A DNA stretch of 64,000 bases from SKUL01 sp964487545 (GTDB lineage: Bacteria > Bacteroidota > Bacteroidia > Flavobacteriales_D > SKUL01): contig CAZARI010000003.1 in NCBI GenBank assembly GCA_964487545.1, positions 1-64,000 of the forward strand, read 5' to 3'. This document shows, piece by piece, positions 27,507 through 36,065 of the stretch. Under the pieces are notes generated by a model that searched no databases, was not told the origin of the DNA, and worked only from the letters and a program-made list of their open reading frames with translations. A program made the position numbers and the translations under genes. The stretch's first letter is position 1. The number at the start of each line of letters is the position of its first letter.

Positions 27507-28928
27507 CTATTTTTTGTTCATTATCTCGGCGCTGAAAGCCAGTAGCTTTGTTTCTTCGAAATGATCGGCAAGGAGCTGAAATCCTATTGGCATGCCGCTT
27601 TTAGTTTGGGCCAATGGCAAAGATATGGCAGGAACACCGGCGAGATTGGCCTGCACGGTAAAAATATCCTGTAAGTACATCGTGATGGGATCTTCGGTGA
27701 TTTCTCCGATTTTAAAAGCCGGAGTAGGCGTGGTAGGAATCAGTAAAAAGTCAGTTTCTTGCAGCAGTTTCTTTGTTTCGTTCTTGATCACTCGTCGCAC
27801 TTTCTGGGCCCGGGTGTAATAGGCGTCGTAAAAACCTGAGCTGAGGACAAAAGTTCCCAGCATAATGCGGCGCTTAACTTCAGGGCCGAATCCTTCAGAG
27901 CGTGATTCGTAGTACGTGTTGTCGATTCCTTGTGCATGGGGACTTCGGTAGCCGTAATGAATACCGTCGAAACGGGCCAAATTGGAAGAGGCTTCGGCAG
28001 TGGTCAATACGTAATACGTCGGAATCAAGTGTTTGAGATAAGGAAAACTCACCGGAACCACCTCGTGACCATCGGCAATGAGTTTTTCTTTAAACTGTTC
28101 GAAAGCCGCTTTAACTTCCGGGTCCATTCCTTCGCTGTCGATGCACTCGCGCAGATAGCCAATTCGCATTTTCTTATCTGTGGCCGGGAGATTGGCCAAT
28201 GCGGGAACAGGTCTCGGGTCGGTGGTGCTGTCGTAATCATCGGGTCCGGCAATGACTTCCAGCAGTAGCGCTGCATCTTCAATGGTATGCGTTAGCGGTC
28301 CGATTTGATCGAACGACGAAGCGTAGGCAATTAAACCATAACGAGACACCCGTCCATAGGTAGGTTTCAATCCGACCACACCGCAATACGAAGCGGGTTG
28401 GCGGATAGAGCCACCGGTGTCTGTTCCGAGTGCGGCGAGACAAAGATTGGCGGCCACAGCAGCCGCAGAACCTCCGGAAGATCCTCCGGGAACATACTCA
28501 GGATGGTGTGGGTTTTTTACCGGCCCAAAAGCAGAATTTTCATTCGAACTTCCCATTGCAAATTCATCGCAATTTAACCGCCCGATGATGATGGCGTCCT
28601 CGTTGAGCATCCTTTCAGTTACGGTAGCACTGAACACCGACTGGTAGTGCTCGAGTATTTTTGACGAAGCACTGACGATATGGCCCTTGTGGGCGATGTT
28701 GTCTTTAAGACCAATGACCATTCCAGCCAGTTTGCCGGCAGTTCCGTTGTCGATTTTTTGCTGAATAATAGCAGCCTTTTCGAGTGCTTCTTCGGCATAA
28801 ACTTCGTTGAAGGCGTTCAGGTCAGAATGGTGAATGTTATCGAGATAATGGCTAACCAGTTCGGTAAGACTGTATTCTCCGGCCATAATAGCCGTGTTCA
28901 CTTCATTTAAGGAGCGGGGAGAAATCAA
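27507..28928 (-). CDS. gatA: Asp-tRNA(Asn)/Glu-tRNA(Gln) amidotransferase subunit A
   Basis: 473 residues from a TTG at 28928; an ATG at codon 15 is possible, but the longer form fits the family N-terminus. GatA is the glutaminase of GatCAB, which converts Glu-tRNA(Gln) and Asp-tRNA(Asn) to the amide forms. The amidase Ser-cisSer-Lys triad is complete: Lys75 (GLKDN), Ser150 (PGGSSGGS) and Ser174 (GTDTGGSIRQP). gatB and gatC are not adjacent. It lies 32 bases after tatA on the same strand and probably shares its promoter. Confidence 0.95.
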   Translation of the reverse strand: MISPRSLNEVNTAIMAGEYSLTELVSHYLDNIHHSDLNAFNEVYAEEALEKAAIIQQKIDNGTAGKLAGMVIGLKDNIAHKGHIVSASSKILEHYQSVFSATVTERMLNEDAIIIGRLNCDEFAMGSSNENSAFGPVKNPHHPEYVPGGSSGGSAAAVAANLCLAALGTDTGGSIRQPASYCGVVGLKPTYGRVSRYGLIAYASSFDQIGPLTHTIEDAALLLEVIAGPDDYDSTTDPRPVPALANLPATDKKMRIGYLRECIDSEGMDPEVKAAFEQFKEKLIADGHEVVPVSFPYLKHLIPTYYVLTTAEASSNLARFDGIHYGYRSPHAQGIDNTYYESRSEGFGPEVKRRIMLGTFVLSSGFYDAYYTRAQKVRRVIKNETKKLLQETDFLLIPTTPTPAFKIGEITEDPITMYLQDIFTVQANLAGVPAISLPLAQTKSGMPIGFQLLADHFEETKLLAFSAEIMNKK

Positions 28929-28960
28929 TTTTGGTAGAATATTTAATGTTGTTTCAGCAC

Positions 28961-29146
28961 TTATTTCGTGCTGCCTTCATTTTCGTCATTGTCGTCGCGG
29001 GTGGCGTCTTTAAATTCTTTGATGCCTTTTCCCATTCCGCGCATCAACTCAGGAATTTTTCTGCCACCAAACAACAGCAAAACGACAAGAACGATAAGGG
29101 CTATTTGCCAGGGTCCGATCATACCGATTAGAATGGTTGTGTACAT
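28961..29146 (-). CDS. tatA: Twin-arginine translocase subunit TatA/TatE
   Basis: 61 residues: a short N-terminus, one membrane helix (about 10-27, IALIVLVVLLLFGG), the FGGRKIPELMRGMG hinge and amphipathic helix, and an acidic tail. TatA oligomers form the pathway for folded proteins with twin-arginine signals. The length and the F-G motif at the hinge are typical of TatA. tatC is not in the window. It leads the tatA-gatA unit and has a well-matched promoter at 29172. Confidence 0.92.
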   Translation of the reverse strand: MYTTILIGMIGPWQIALIVLVVLLLFGGRKIPELMRGMGKGIKEFKDATRDDNDENEGSTK

Positions 29147-29171
29147 AAGTAATTGTGCAATCTTATTTGGA

Positions 29172-29200
29172 CAAAGGTACTAAAAATTGAATGAGCGCAA
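29172..29200 (-). promoter_or_regulatory. tatA: Bacteroidota-type promoter for tatA-gatA
   Basis: On the minus strand TTG (29200-29198), an 18-base spacer and TACCTTTG (29179-29172) match the same -33/-7 pattern and spacing as the receptor promoter at 19736. It lies 26 bases before the tatA ATG and separates this unit from the upstream EnvC-like gene. Confidence 0.65.
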
Positions 29201-29240
29201 GTTGAATTTCGTTTCGATGAACTGCCTGATAGCATCGAAT

Positions 29241-30458
29241 TTACCGGTTAAAAATCCACTGTGTCGGATCCTGTTTGGTTGTGCCGCTACCACTGATTTT
29301 CCAGATTTCCAAATGCGCAACGGTCTTATTTTCGTCCTCATCGGTTTGTAAAATACCCAACACTTGTTTGGTAGTGACCTTGTCGCCAGTGGTTACAAAT
29401 ACATCCTGCAAGTTGGTGTATACCGAGCGGTAGGCTCCGTGGCTTATGATGATGTTTTTTCCGGCTCCTGGAATGGTGAACACGCTGGTAACTGTTCCTT
29501 CAAAAATAGCACGCACTTGTTCGCCACGTGAGGTGGTGAAATCTATTCCATTGTTTTCAATGGTAATACCCGGTAGAACGGGATGGGGCTGTTTGCCGAA
29601 TCTTCCGGTAATTACACCCCGCTCTATAGGCCACGGAAGTTTCCCCTTGTTGCTTTCAAAGCTGGCAGAAAGGGCGGCAGCTTCGGGAGTCAGCGCAAAA
29701 GTTCCGGCGTTGTCTTTTTTGGCCGCGGCTATTTCGGCTTCGATAATGCGTTGAATTTCCTTGTTCAGTTTATCGCGCTCCTGCTCCTGTTGGCGCAATT
29801 TCTTTTTCAAGTTTTTGGTTTCGCTCTGCAACTTGCCAATAATGGATTCCTGTCTGCGCTGATCGTTGGCGAGGGCTTCCTGTTCGGCACGTTCGTTTTG
29901 CAACAACTGTGTTTTTTCTTCAATCTGGCTTTCGAGCTGGAGCTGGGTTTGCTGAAGCTTTTCGGTGGTGTTGGTGATGAGCTGCGCCTGTCGTGAGCGG
30001 TATTCGCTGTATTGATTGATATATCGGGTTCTTTTCAGCGCTTGAAAAAAATCGTCCGAAGAAAAAACAAATAGTAATTTATCGTAGGTGTTGCGGTTGA
30101 CGTATGCCCGGTAAATCATGTCGGCATATTCCTTTTTGAGTCGTTCAAGGTCTTCCTCCAACAGGTTGATTTGCTGCTCGTTTTCGGCTATTGCTGAATT
30201 CAACCCGGCAATTTCGCTCGTGATGGTAGTAATTAACTTTTTGCGAAGCTGGATTTTTGATGCGGTCAGGTTGAGTTGATTCTGCGTGTTTTTGCGCGTG
30301 TCTTCCGTTTCTTTAAGCAGTTGGTTGGTAACTTGAATTTGCTTGTTGATTTCGTCGCGCTGCTTTTGCAATGCTTCTTTGCCCTGAGCTGCAGCCTGAG
30401 CAGACAGGATTAGAAGCAGAACTATTACAGAGAGAAATTTAATGACGGACTTCGTCAT
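29241..30458 (-). CDS. EnvC-like murein hydrolase activator with degenerate M23 (LytM) domain
   Basis: 405 residues from the ATG at 30458. A signal peptide (about 1-25) is followed by a long coiled coil (about 28-265, rich in Lys, Glu and Gln heptads) and a C-terminal M23/LytM fold (about 280-405). The zinc-binding residues are changed: the first motif reads NNGIDF where active enzymes have HxGxD, and the last motif reads VAHLEIW rather than HxH. This is the pattern of EnvC-type proteins that activate amidases instead of cutting peptidoglycan. It is the last gene of the dut-flippase block and overlaps the DUF4292 gene by 20 bases. Confidence 0.88.
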   Translation of the reverse strand: MTKSVIKFLSVIVLLLILSAQAAAQGKEALQKQRDEINKQIQVTNQLLKETEDTRKNTQNQLNLTASKIQLRKKLITTITSEIAGLNSAIAENEQQINLLEEDLERLKKEYADMIYRAYVNRNTYDKLLFVFSSDDFFQALKRTRYINQYSEYRSRQAQLITNTTEKLQQTQLQLESQIEEKTQLLQNERAEQEALANDQRRQESIIGKLQSETKNLKKKLRQQEQERDKLNKEIQRIIEAEIAAAKKDNAGTFALTPEAAALSASFESNKGKLPWPIERGVITGRFGKQPHPVLPGITIENNGIDFTTSRGEQVRAIFEGTVTSVFTIPGAGKNIIISHGAYRSVYTNLQDVFVTTGDKVTTKQVLGILQTDEDENKTVAHLEIWKISGSGTTKQDPTQWIFNR

Positions 30459-31341
30459 ACTTCTCTGGGATTGAAAACGGCATTCCACTGGGGTCATTCA
30501 GCTTTATTCTCGAGTAATCGAGGTTAAAAGTAGCCTCATCTTTTGTATTTCCTATGCTCAACCTGATTTTAGACGGAATTAACTGGTCATCTACCGGTTC
30601 AAATTGAGTGTATTGTGCGTTTAGCATGACAGCACTCCACAGGTCGGTGAAGCGGGTCTGGGTTATTTTTCCGTGGGTGTAGTCCAGCCAGTATTGGCGT
30701 ACCACCAGGTCTTCATCCGTGTCGGGGTTGTGCAATCGAAGCACGCGTCTTTCGGCTAAGGTTACCGTAGAATCGCGCGAAATGAGATGTGTCGGCGGTG
30801 GAGTGCTACGCGCGAATTTCTCTAAAAGGTGGCTGTTTTTGGTAGAAAGAAGATATCCCTGATGGTCATTCATTACTTGATAATCGAGCGATTTTTCGAA
30901 GTAGAGTGGATCGCCCAGCAGTAGGTTTTGTATCGCGGCGTAATCAAGATCGCTACCCGAAAGCTCGCTCAGCTTTTTGTAATTTCCCTTAAAGTACTGT
31001 TTTTTCATGCGGTCGATGTAAAAGACCGAATCCTGCGTGCAAAGGAGCCTGAATACTTCAATGCCCATGGCCGGAGAAACAGAAACCCAAATGGCCGAAT
31101 CTCTTTGAATGCGCACCGTAGCGCCAAAAGAATTTGATTGCTGGGGCAACCGCACATCAACCGAGGCTTTCGCCTGAAAAAACTCAAATTCCAGCCGGCT
31201 GTTTTCGGTTAGCGAAACCAACGCATCGGGTGTTTTTTTCGGATAGTTGAGCACTGTCGCTGCGGGACGTGTTTTGCACGCAGATAGCATGACCACCAGG
31301 AGAATTGCGGAAGTCAGTATTTTAAATGGCTGATTAATCAT
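30439..31341 (-). CDS. DUF4292-family lipoprotein
   Basis: 300 residues from the ATG at 31341; the longer in-frame start at 31389 would place 16 residues before the lipoprotein signal (VVMLSAC). The fold is of the LolA/LolB-like kind, with beta strands such as ATVRIQRDSAIWVSVSP and FYIDRMKKQYFKGNYKKL. Family members occur next to EnvC-like and TPR proteins in Bacteroidota, and a role in moving lipids or lipoproteins to the outer membrane has been suggested by fold, not proven. The start overlaps the TPR gene stop by eight bases and the end overlaps the EnvC-like start, so three genes are tightly coupled. Confidence 0.86.
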   Translation of the reverse strand: MINQPFKILTSAILLVVMLSACKTRPAATVLNYPKKTPDALVSLTENSRLEFEFFQAKASVDVRLPQQSNSFGATVRIQRDSAIWVSVSPAMGIEVFRLLCTQDSVFYIDRMKKQYFKGNYKKLSELSGSDLDYAAIQNLLLGDPLYFEKSLDYQVMNDHQGYLLSTKNSHLLEKFARSTPPPTHLISRDSTVTLAERRVLRLHNPDTDEDLVVRQYWLDYTHGKITQTRFTDLWSAVMLNAQYTQFEPVDDQLIPSKIRLSIGNTKDEATFNLDYSRIKLNDPSGMPFSIPEKYDEVRH

Positions 31342-33094
31342 TGAGTTTTTGCTCTGCAATCTTCCGCTCAATATCCTCCGAGGCACCACCCGCTTCTCTG
31401 GCTTGAATCCAGTATTGCATCGCTTCTTCTTTTCGGTTGAGTTTCATCAACACATCACCGTAGTGTTCCAGAATTACCCCTTCGTTTATGCCGCCGTTAT
31501 TCAGGGCTTTCTCGAGCCATTCGCGGGCTTCTTCATATCGACCTGATTTATACAGCACCCAGGCGTAGGTGTCTTCGAACGATGCTTCGTCTTTTTGAAG
31601 TTCATTAGCCCGGCGCGACATTTCCAGGGCTTTGTCGAGGTTCTCTTCTCGCATCGACAGGTAGTAGCTGTAATTGTTGAGCACGTATGCGTTGTCGCTC
31701 TGAATGGAAAGTGACTTTTCGTACGATTCGTCAGACAACTCGTGGTTGCCGATAGCGTGGTAGGCATCGCCCAAACTGGCGTAAAACTGCGCGAGCTGGT
31801 CAAAGTTTTCAATTACCAGATCAGCTCCTGCGCTCAGTGATTCAATGGCCTCTTCATGGTTTTTTAACTGCAGATGCCCCACGCCGTTAAACAGGTAGAA
31901 CAAGGGGATTGTAGGGAAATATCCAATGGCTCTTTCGCTGATGGCTACCATACTTTCGGTGTTTCCGAGTTGCGAGTCGATGATCAGAATCTGATTCCAG
32001 ATAATGAATCTGCCTGGATCGATATCTGCGGCTTTTACGAATTGTTCACGGGCTTCGGGAAGTCGCTCATCGCGGTACAAAAAATCGCCATAGATGGAAT
32101 ACGATTTGGCATTATCGGGGTGTGCTTCCACCAAAATTTCACACAAAGTGTAAGCCTTGGCCAAATTTCCGGCATCGTTTTCTGTTTCTGCATATAAATT
32201 CAGCAGAATATTGATCTTTCGGTCGATGTCCAAGTCGGTACTTCTAAACGCGTGCTGAAGCTCTTCAAAGGCGCGGACTTCATCGCCAGCATTACGATAA
32301 AATTCAGAGAGCGATAAGCGCAGTGTACCGTTGTCGGCATCCATCTCCACCAGTTTAGCATAGGTTTCCATGGCCTTATCGGATTCGCCGTTTTTGTCGT
32401 ATAACTCTGCCAATATTCCCCAATAGCGAAACTCTTCGGGGTTGAGTTCTACCAGCTTCTCCACTTCGGCGATGGCTTCCTTAATTTTGCCCATTTCCAT
32501 ATAGAGCAACTGCTTTTGCAGAATCATCTCTTCGTTTAAACCGAGTGTTTGCTCCAGCTCGTTAAAAACCTTGATGGCCGAGTCGTAGTCTTTGAGCATG
32601 ATGTAGGTGCCGGCCAGTTCAAAATGATAATCGTATTGATTGGGGTGTTCTGCAATGATGCTTTTGTAGGTGGCAATGGCCGTGTCGTAATTTCCAGTGA
32701 TGGCATTGGTTTGTGCATACATCGATTGATACCAGATATTTGCCGGATCGCGCTCTCTTGCCTTTTGAAGGTTTTCGAGTACTTTTTCAAGCTTGTTTTG
32801 ATGGTGATAAATGCGCGCCAGCTCGTAATAGGGCGCGGCTTCCTCGGGAATGAGCTCCACACAGTTGAGGAAATGCCGCTCGGCCGATTCGTATTTCTGC
32901 GCCAGTTTATCCTGTTGACCATTAAAGAAGCTGACTTTAAAAGCGCGCTCCTGTTGCTCGGTATAGGTCTTGACTGGCTCCGCCGTTTCCTGCGTAGCAG
33001 CGCATCCTGTCAGTAACAGCGTTACCAACAAAACAGTGAGTCCAGGAGCGACCAGCCACCTGCGGACTCTAATGTATCTGGTTGTAATCTCCAA
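31334..33094 (-). CDS. Tetratricopeptide-repeat lipoprotein
   Basis: 586 residues if translation starts at the TTG at 33094, which has an AAGGAG motif nine bases upstream; a further in-frame TTG at 33139 has no such motif. Both lie inside the end of the nucleotidyltransferase gene. A membrane helix and lipobox (LLLTGC) follow. The rest is TPR helices (about 12-14 repeats, consensus such as AAPYYELARIYHHQNKLEKV), ending KIAEQKLND. Such proteins act as scaffolds; the partner is unknown. Its position between the nucleotidyltransferase and DUF4292 is one I recall as conserved in Bacteroidota, which suggests an envelope-assembly role. Confidence 0.86.
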   Translation of the reverse strand: MEITTRYIRVRRWLVAPGLTVLLVTLLLTGCAATQETAEPVKTYTEQQERAFKVSFFNGQQDKLAQKYESAERHFLNCVELIPEEAAPYYELARIYHHQNKLEKVLENLQKARERDPANIWYQSMYAQTNAITGNYDTAIATYKSIIAEHPNQYDYHFELAGTYIMLKDYDSAIKVFNELEQTLGLNEEMILQKQLLYMEMGKIKEAIAEVEKLVELNPEEFRYWGILAELYDKNGESDKAMETYAKLVEMDADNGTLRLSLSEFYRNAGDEVRAFEELQHAFRSTDLDIDRKINILLNLYAETENDAGNLAKAYTLCEILVEAHPDNAKSYSIYGDFLYRDERLPEAREQFVKAADIDPGRFIIWNQILIIDSQLGNTESMVAISERAIGYFPTIPLFYLFNGVGHLQLKNHEEAIESLSAGADLVIENFDQLAQFYASLGDAYHAIGNHELSDESYEKSLSIQSDNAYVLNNYSYYLSMREENLDKALEMSRRANELQKDEASFEDTYAWVLYKSGRYEEAREWLEKALNNGGINEGVILEHYGDVLMKLNRKEEAMQYWIQAREAGGASEDIERKIAEQKLND

Positions 33095-34073
33095 CGCTAA
33101 ATTCTCCTTGCTTTTTATTGATGGTAACGTGGTTGCCAATCATTGAATTATTGATAACACTGTTGCTGATTCGGCTGTAGGTCTGCACAATGCTGTTGCT
33201 GACCACGGCGTTTTCAATAACAGAATTCGCGCCAATGCTAACACCGGGCCCGATCACCGAGTTGTTAAGCACAACACCCGCATCGATAAAGCAGGGATGT
33301 ATTATCTGGCAATCTGATATTCGTGCCGTTGCATCAACGTGTCCGCCGTGATATTTATTTTCCAGCACCCGGAAATTGGTAAAAACCGTTGCGTCTTTAT
33401 TGCCGCAATCCAGCCATTCGGTTACGGTGTCGATGCGAAAGTGTACTCCAGTGTTTTTCATGTTTTCCAGGGCATCGGTCAGTCCAAATTCACCTCCCTT
33501 TATCCGAATATCGTTGTCGATGAGGTGTTGTAATTCCTTTCTCAGCCGAATTCCGTCCTTAAAATAGTATATTCCGATGATCGCACGGTCCGAAACAAAC
33601 TTCTCTGGTTTTTCTACAAAAGCTTCTACCAAACCGGTGGCATTGGTAGTTACCACGCCAAATGATTCGGGGTTGTCAACACGGCTGGTCCAGATAATGC
33701 CTTCTGCTTCGGTATCGAGCGTGAAGTCGGCTTTGAAAAGCGTGTCGGCAAAGGCAACAATAACTTTACCCTCCAAAGAATCGGCTGCGCAGAGAATGGC
33801 ATGCGCGGTTCCCAGTGCTTCGTCCTGATAGGAGATTTTCCCTATAGCACCCGCCGATCGTGCAATTTCCAGCAACATCGACTCGGTTTTCAGTCCAAAT
33901 CTGCCGGTGATAAAATTAATTTCAGTAATGGGGTCGGGGCATACCGTGGCAATGTCCTCAACCAAATGCTGCACAATGGGTTTTCCGGCAACAGGTATGA
34001 GGGGTTTTGGAACGGTTAGGGTGTGCGGCCGCATTCTTTTGCCCATTCCGGCCATTGGTATGATGAGCTTCAT
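33069..34073 (-). CDS. Sugar-phosphate nucleotidyltransferase with beta-helix C-terminus
   Basis: 334 residues. The N-terminal nucleotidyltransferase domain (1-240) has the signature IIPMAGMGKRMRPHT and KPLIPVAGKP, and a metal-site Asp in VIVAFADTLF. The C-terminal part (about 245-334) has hexapeptide repeats of a left-handed beta-helix (NSVIGPGVSIGANSVIENAV). It should form an NDP-sugar from sugar-1-phosphate and NTP, either dTDP-glucose-like or GDP-mannose-like. It lies 17 bases after dut and with the flippase suggests polysaccharide synthesis, but no glycosyltransferases are nearby. Substrate not determinable. Confidence 0.9.
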   Translation of the reverse strand: MKLIIPMAGMGKRMRPHTLTVPKPLIPVAGKPIVQHLVEDIATVCPDPITEINFITGRFGLKTESMLLEIARSAGAIGKISYQDEALGTAHAILCAADSLEGKVIVAFADTLFKADFTLDTEAEGIIWTSRVDNPESFGVVTTNATGLVEAFVEKPEKFVSDRAIIGIYYFKDGIRLRKELQHLIDNDIRIKGGEFGLTDALENMKNTGVHFRIDTVTEWLDCGNKDATVFTNFRVLENKYHGGHVDATARISDCQIIHPCFIDAGVVLNNSVIGPGVSIGANSVIENAVVSNSIVQTYSRISNSVINNSMIGNHVTINKKQGEFSVGDYNQIH

Positions 34074-34090
34074 GTTTCTTTACTTGATTA

Positions 34091-34522
34091 TTAGTGTCCG
34101 GTGCTGCCGAAACCTCCAGCCCCGCGTTCTGATGATTCCAGTTCCTCAACACTAACCCAGTTGGCAAAGGTAACCGGCGCAACAACGAGTTGTGCTACTC
34201 GAGTTCCATTGGTGATGGTGAATGATTCATTTGAGAGGTTGATTAGAATCACTTTTACTTCGCCGCGGTAATCAGCGTCTATGGTTCCCGGTGAATTGAG
34301 AACTGTTACACCGTGTTTTGCCGCGAGTCCGCTTCGGGGCCTAACCTGTGCTTCGTATCCCGCCGGTAGCGCAAAAAACAATCCCGTAGGGATGAGTTTT
34401 CGCTCCATCGGATTGAGCTGTATATCCTCTGCCAAATGTGCGCGGAGATCCATTCCGGCCGACTGATCGGTTTCGTACCGAGGCAATGGATGGCCGGAGC
34501 GGTTAATGACCTTAATCTGCAT
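34091..34522 (-). CDS. dut: Deoxyuridine 5'-triphosphate nucleotidohydrolase (dUTPase)
   Basis: 143 residues, standard for the trimeric enzyme. It hydrolyses dUTP to dUMP and pyrophosphate, keeping uracil out of DNA and feeding dTMP synthesis. All five motifs are present in order: AGMDLRAHL, RPRSGLAAKHG, NSPGTIDADYRGE, NGTRVAQLVV and the C-terminal ERGAGGFGSTGH. It lies 11 bases after the flippase stop and 17 bases before the nucleotidyltransferase. Its presence within an envelope operon is a recurrent Bacteroidota arrangement as far as I recall. Confidence 0.96.
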   Translation of the reverse strand: MQIKVINRSGHPLPRYETDQSAGMDLRAHLAEDIQLNPMERKLIPTGLFFALPAGYEAQVRPRSGLAAKHGVTVLNSPGTIDADYRGEVKVILINLSNESFTITNGTRVAQLVVAPVTFANWVSVEELESSERGAGGFGSTGH

Positions 34523-34533
34523 GGTATGTCAAG

Positions 34534-36021
34534 CTATGAGTCCTGCGAAAGTAGCGGTTTTTTTCGGCTTTCAGAAACCCAAACAACGGCGGTGAACACC
34601 GCAAGAAGTGCTATTGCCAAGCCATATTTAATCCAGTTGCTTTGCCACGGAATAAACAGCGATGTGAAATAGAGCCCCACGGCCAAGGCAAAGTAGAGGG
34701 CTATCCGCCGCAAATCGTAGGGAATGGGGTAGTATCGCTGCCCCAGCACATAGGACACGATCATCATTGCTGCGTACGATGCAAGTGTAGCCCATGCCGA
34801 TCCCATATAACCGATAATCGGAATCAACCAGATGTTTAGCGAAATGGTAATGATGGCTCCGAAAATTGAAATGGCAGCACCCCAGTTGGTGCGCTCGCTA
34901 AGCTTAAACCAAAACGATAGATTGAACACCACCCCATAAAACATGTAAGCTAACAAAAGGATCGGCACCACCTCCTGTCCTTCGCGGAAATCAGATCCAA
35001 CAAAGAGCATCACAACATCGATAAACAGCATGATGGACAGGAAGAGAAATGCCGCCAGAATGACGAAATAGCGCATCACCGATGCATAGGTCTGAGCGGA
35101 GTCTTTCTGTTTTTCTTGCGAGAAAAAGAAGGGTTCGGCAGCGTAGCGAAAAGCCTGAATACCCAGGCTCATGATGATGGCCACCTTGTAGCACGCGCCG
35201 TACACGCCGAGTTGCGCCAATGCTTCATCCTTCGGCATATCGAGCAGGTGTTTCAGCAAAACGCGGTCGATGGTTTCGTTTACTATTCCAGCCAATCCCA
35301 ATATCATCAGCGGCAACGCGTATTTTAGCATTTCGCGCATCAGGCTCCATTCGTATTTCACTTTGGCAATAAAGATCTGTGGAAACAGCAGTAGGATTTT
35401 GACAATGCTCGCCACCAGATTGGAGATAAACACATAGCCTACCCCGATTTCTGGGTTGTATACGGCATTTACCAGCCAGTTAGAGTCGGCGCCGTAAGTC
35501 TCGAAGTGCGACTTGCAATAGACCAGAAAAAAGAGATTGAGCCCGATGTTGACCGCCACATTCGATAGGCTCACTATCACAAAGCGTGCGGGCCTGTTCT
35601 GCTGCCGCAAGTAGGCCAGTGGAATGGATGAAATAGCGTCCAAACCAACAATAATCGCAAACCATGAAACGTATTCGGTGTGATTGGGGTAGCCGAGCAG
35701 GTTGCCGAGTGGGACAGAGAGTATGCCGCAAATCGTGATAAACAACAGTGAAGTGCTGATAACCGAAACCAGCACGGTGGAGTATATTCGTGCCGTATTG
35801 CCGGTTTTGGAACTGAAACGAAAAAAGGCGGTTTCCATTCCATAGGTTAGAATCACCACGAGAAAAGCGACATAGGCATACATTTCCGTAACCACACCGA
35901 ATTGCTCCTGCGTGAAGATGCGGGTGTAAAACGGAACCAAAAAATAGTTAAGCAGGCGGCCCACGATGCTACTTGCGCCGTAAACAGCCGTTTGACCAGC
36001 AAGTTTTCGAAGTCCCGACAT
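34534..36021 (-). CDS. Polysaccharide biosynthesis protein, Wzx-like flippase (MOP superfamily)
   Basis: 495 residues with about 14 predicted membrane helices, no signal peptide and the usual MOP opening (AGQTAVYGASSIVGRLLNYFLVPFYTR, given here in part: AGQTAVYGASSIVGRLLNY). Such proteins move lipid-linked oligosaccharides across the inner membrane. Neighbours include a sugar nucleotidyltransferase, which fits a glycan pathway, but no glycosyltransferase or polymerase is present here, so the glycan is unknown. A lipid II flippase is a less likely alternative. It opens the tight six-gene set ending with the EnvC-like protein. Confidence 0.88.
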   Translation of the reverse strand: MSGLRKLAGQTAVYGASSIVGRLLNYFLVPFYTRIFTQEQFGVVTEMYAYVAFLVVILTYGMETAFFRFSSKTGNTARIYSTVLVSVISTSLLFITICGILSVPLGNLLGYPNHTEYVSWFAIIVGLDAISSIPLAYLRQQNRPARFVIVSLSNVAVNIGLNLFFLVYCKSHFETYGADSNWLVNAVYNPEIGVGYVFISNLVASIVKILLLFPQIFIAKVKYEWSLMREMLKYALPLMILGLAGIVNETIDRVLLKHLLDMPKDEALAQLGVYGACYKVAIIMSLGIQAFRYAAEPFFFSQEKQKDSAQTYASVMRYFVILAAFLFLSIMLFIDVVMLFVGSDFREGQEVVPILLLAYMFYGVVFNLSFWFKLSERTNWGAAISIFGAIITISLNIWLIPIIGYMGSAWATLASYAAMMIVSYVLGQRYYPIPYDLRRIALYFALAVGLYFTSLFIPWQSNWIKYGLAIALLAVFTAVVWVSESRKKPLLSQDS

Positions 36022-36065
36022 ATTATCGCTCCGGAATGGGTATCCCCGGTAGGATCAAAAAAGTT

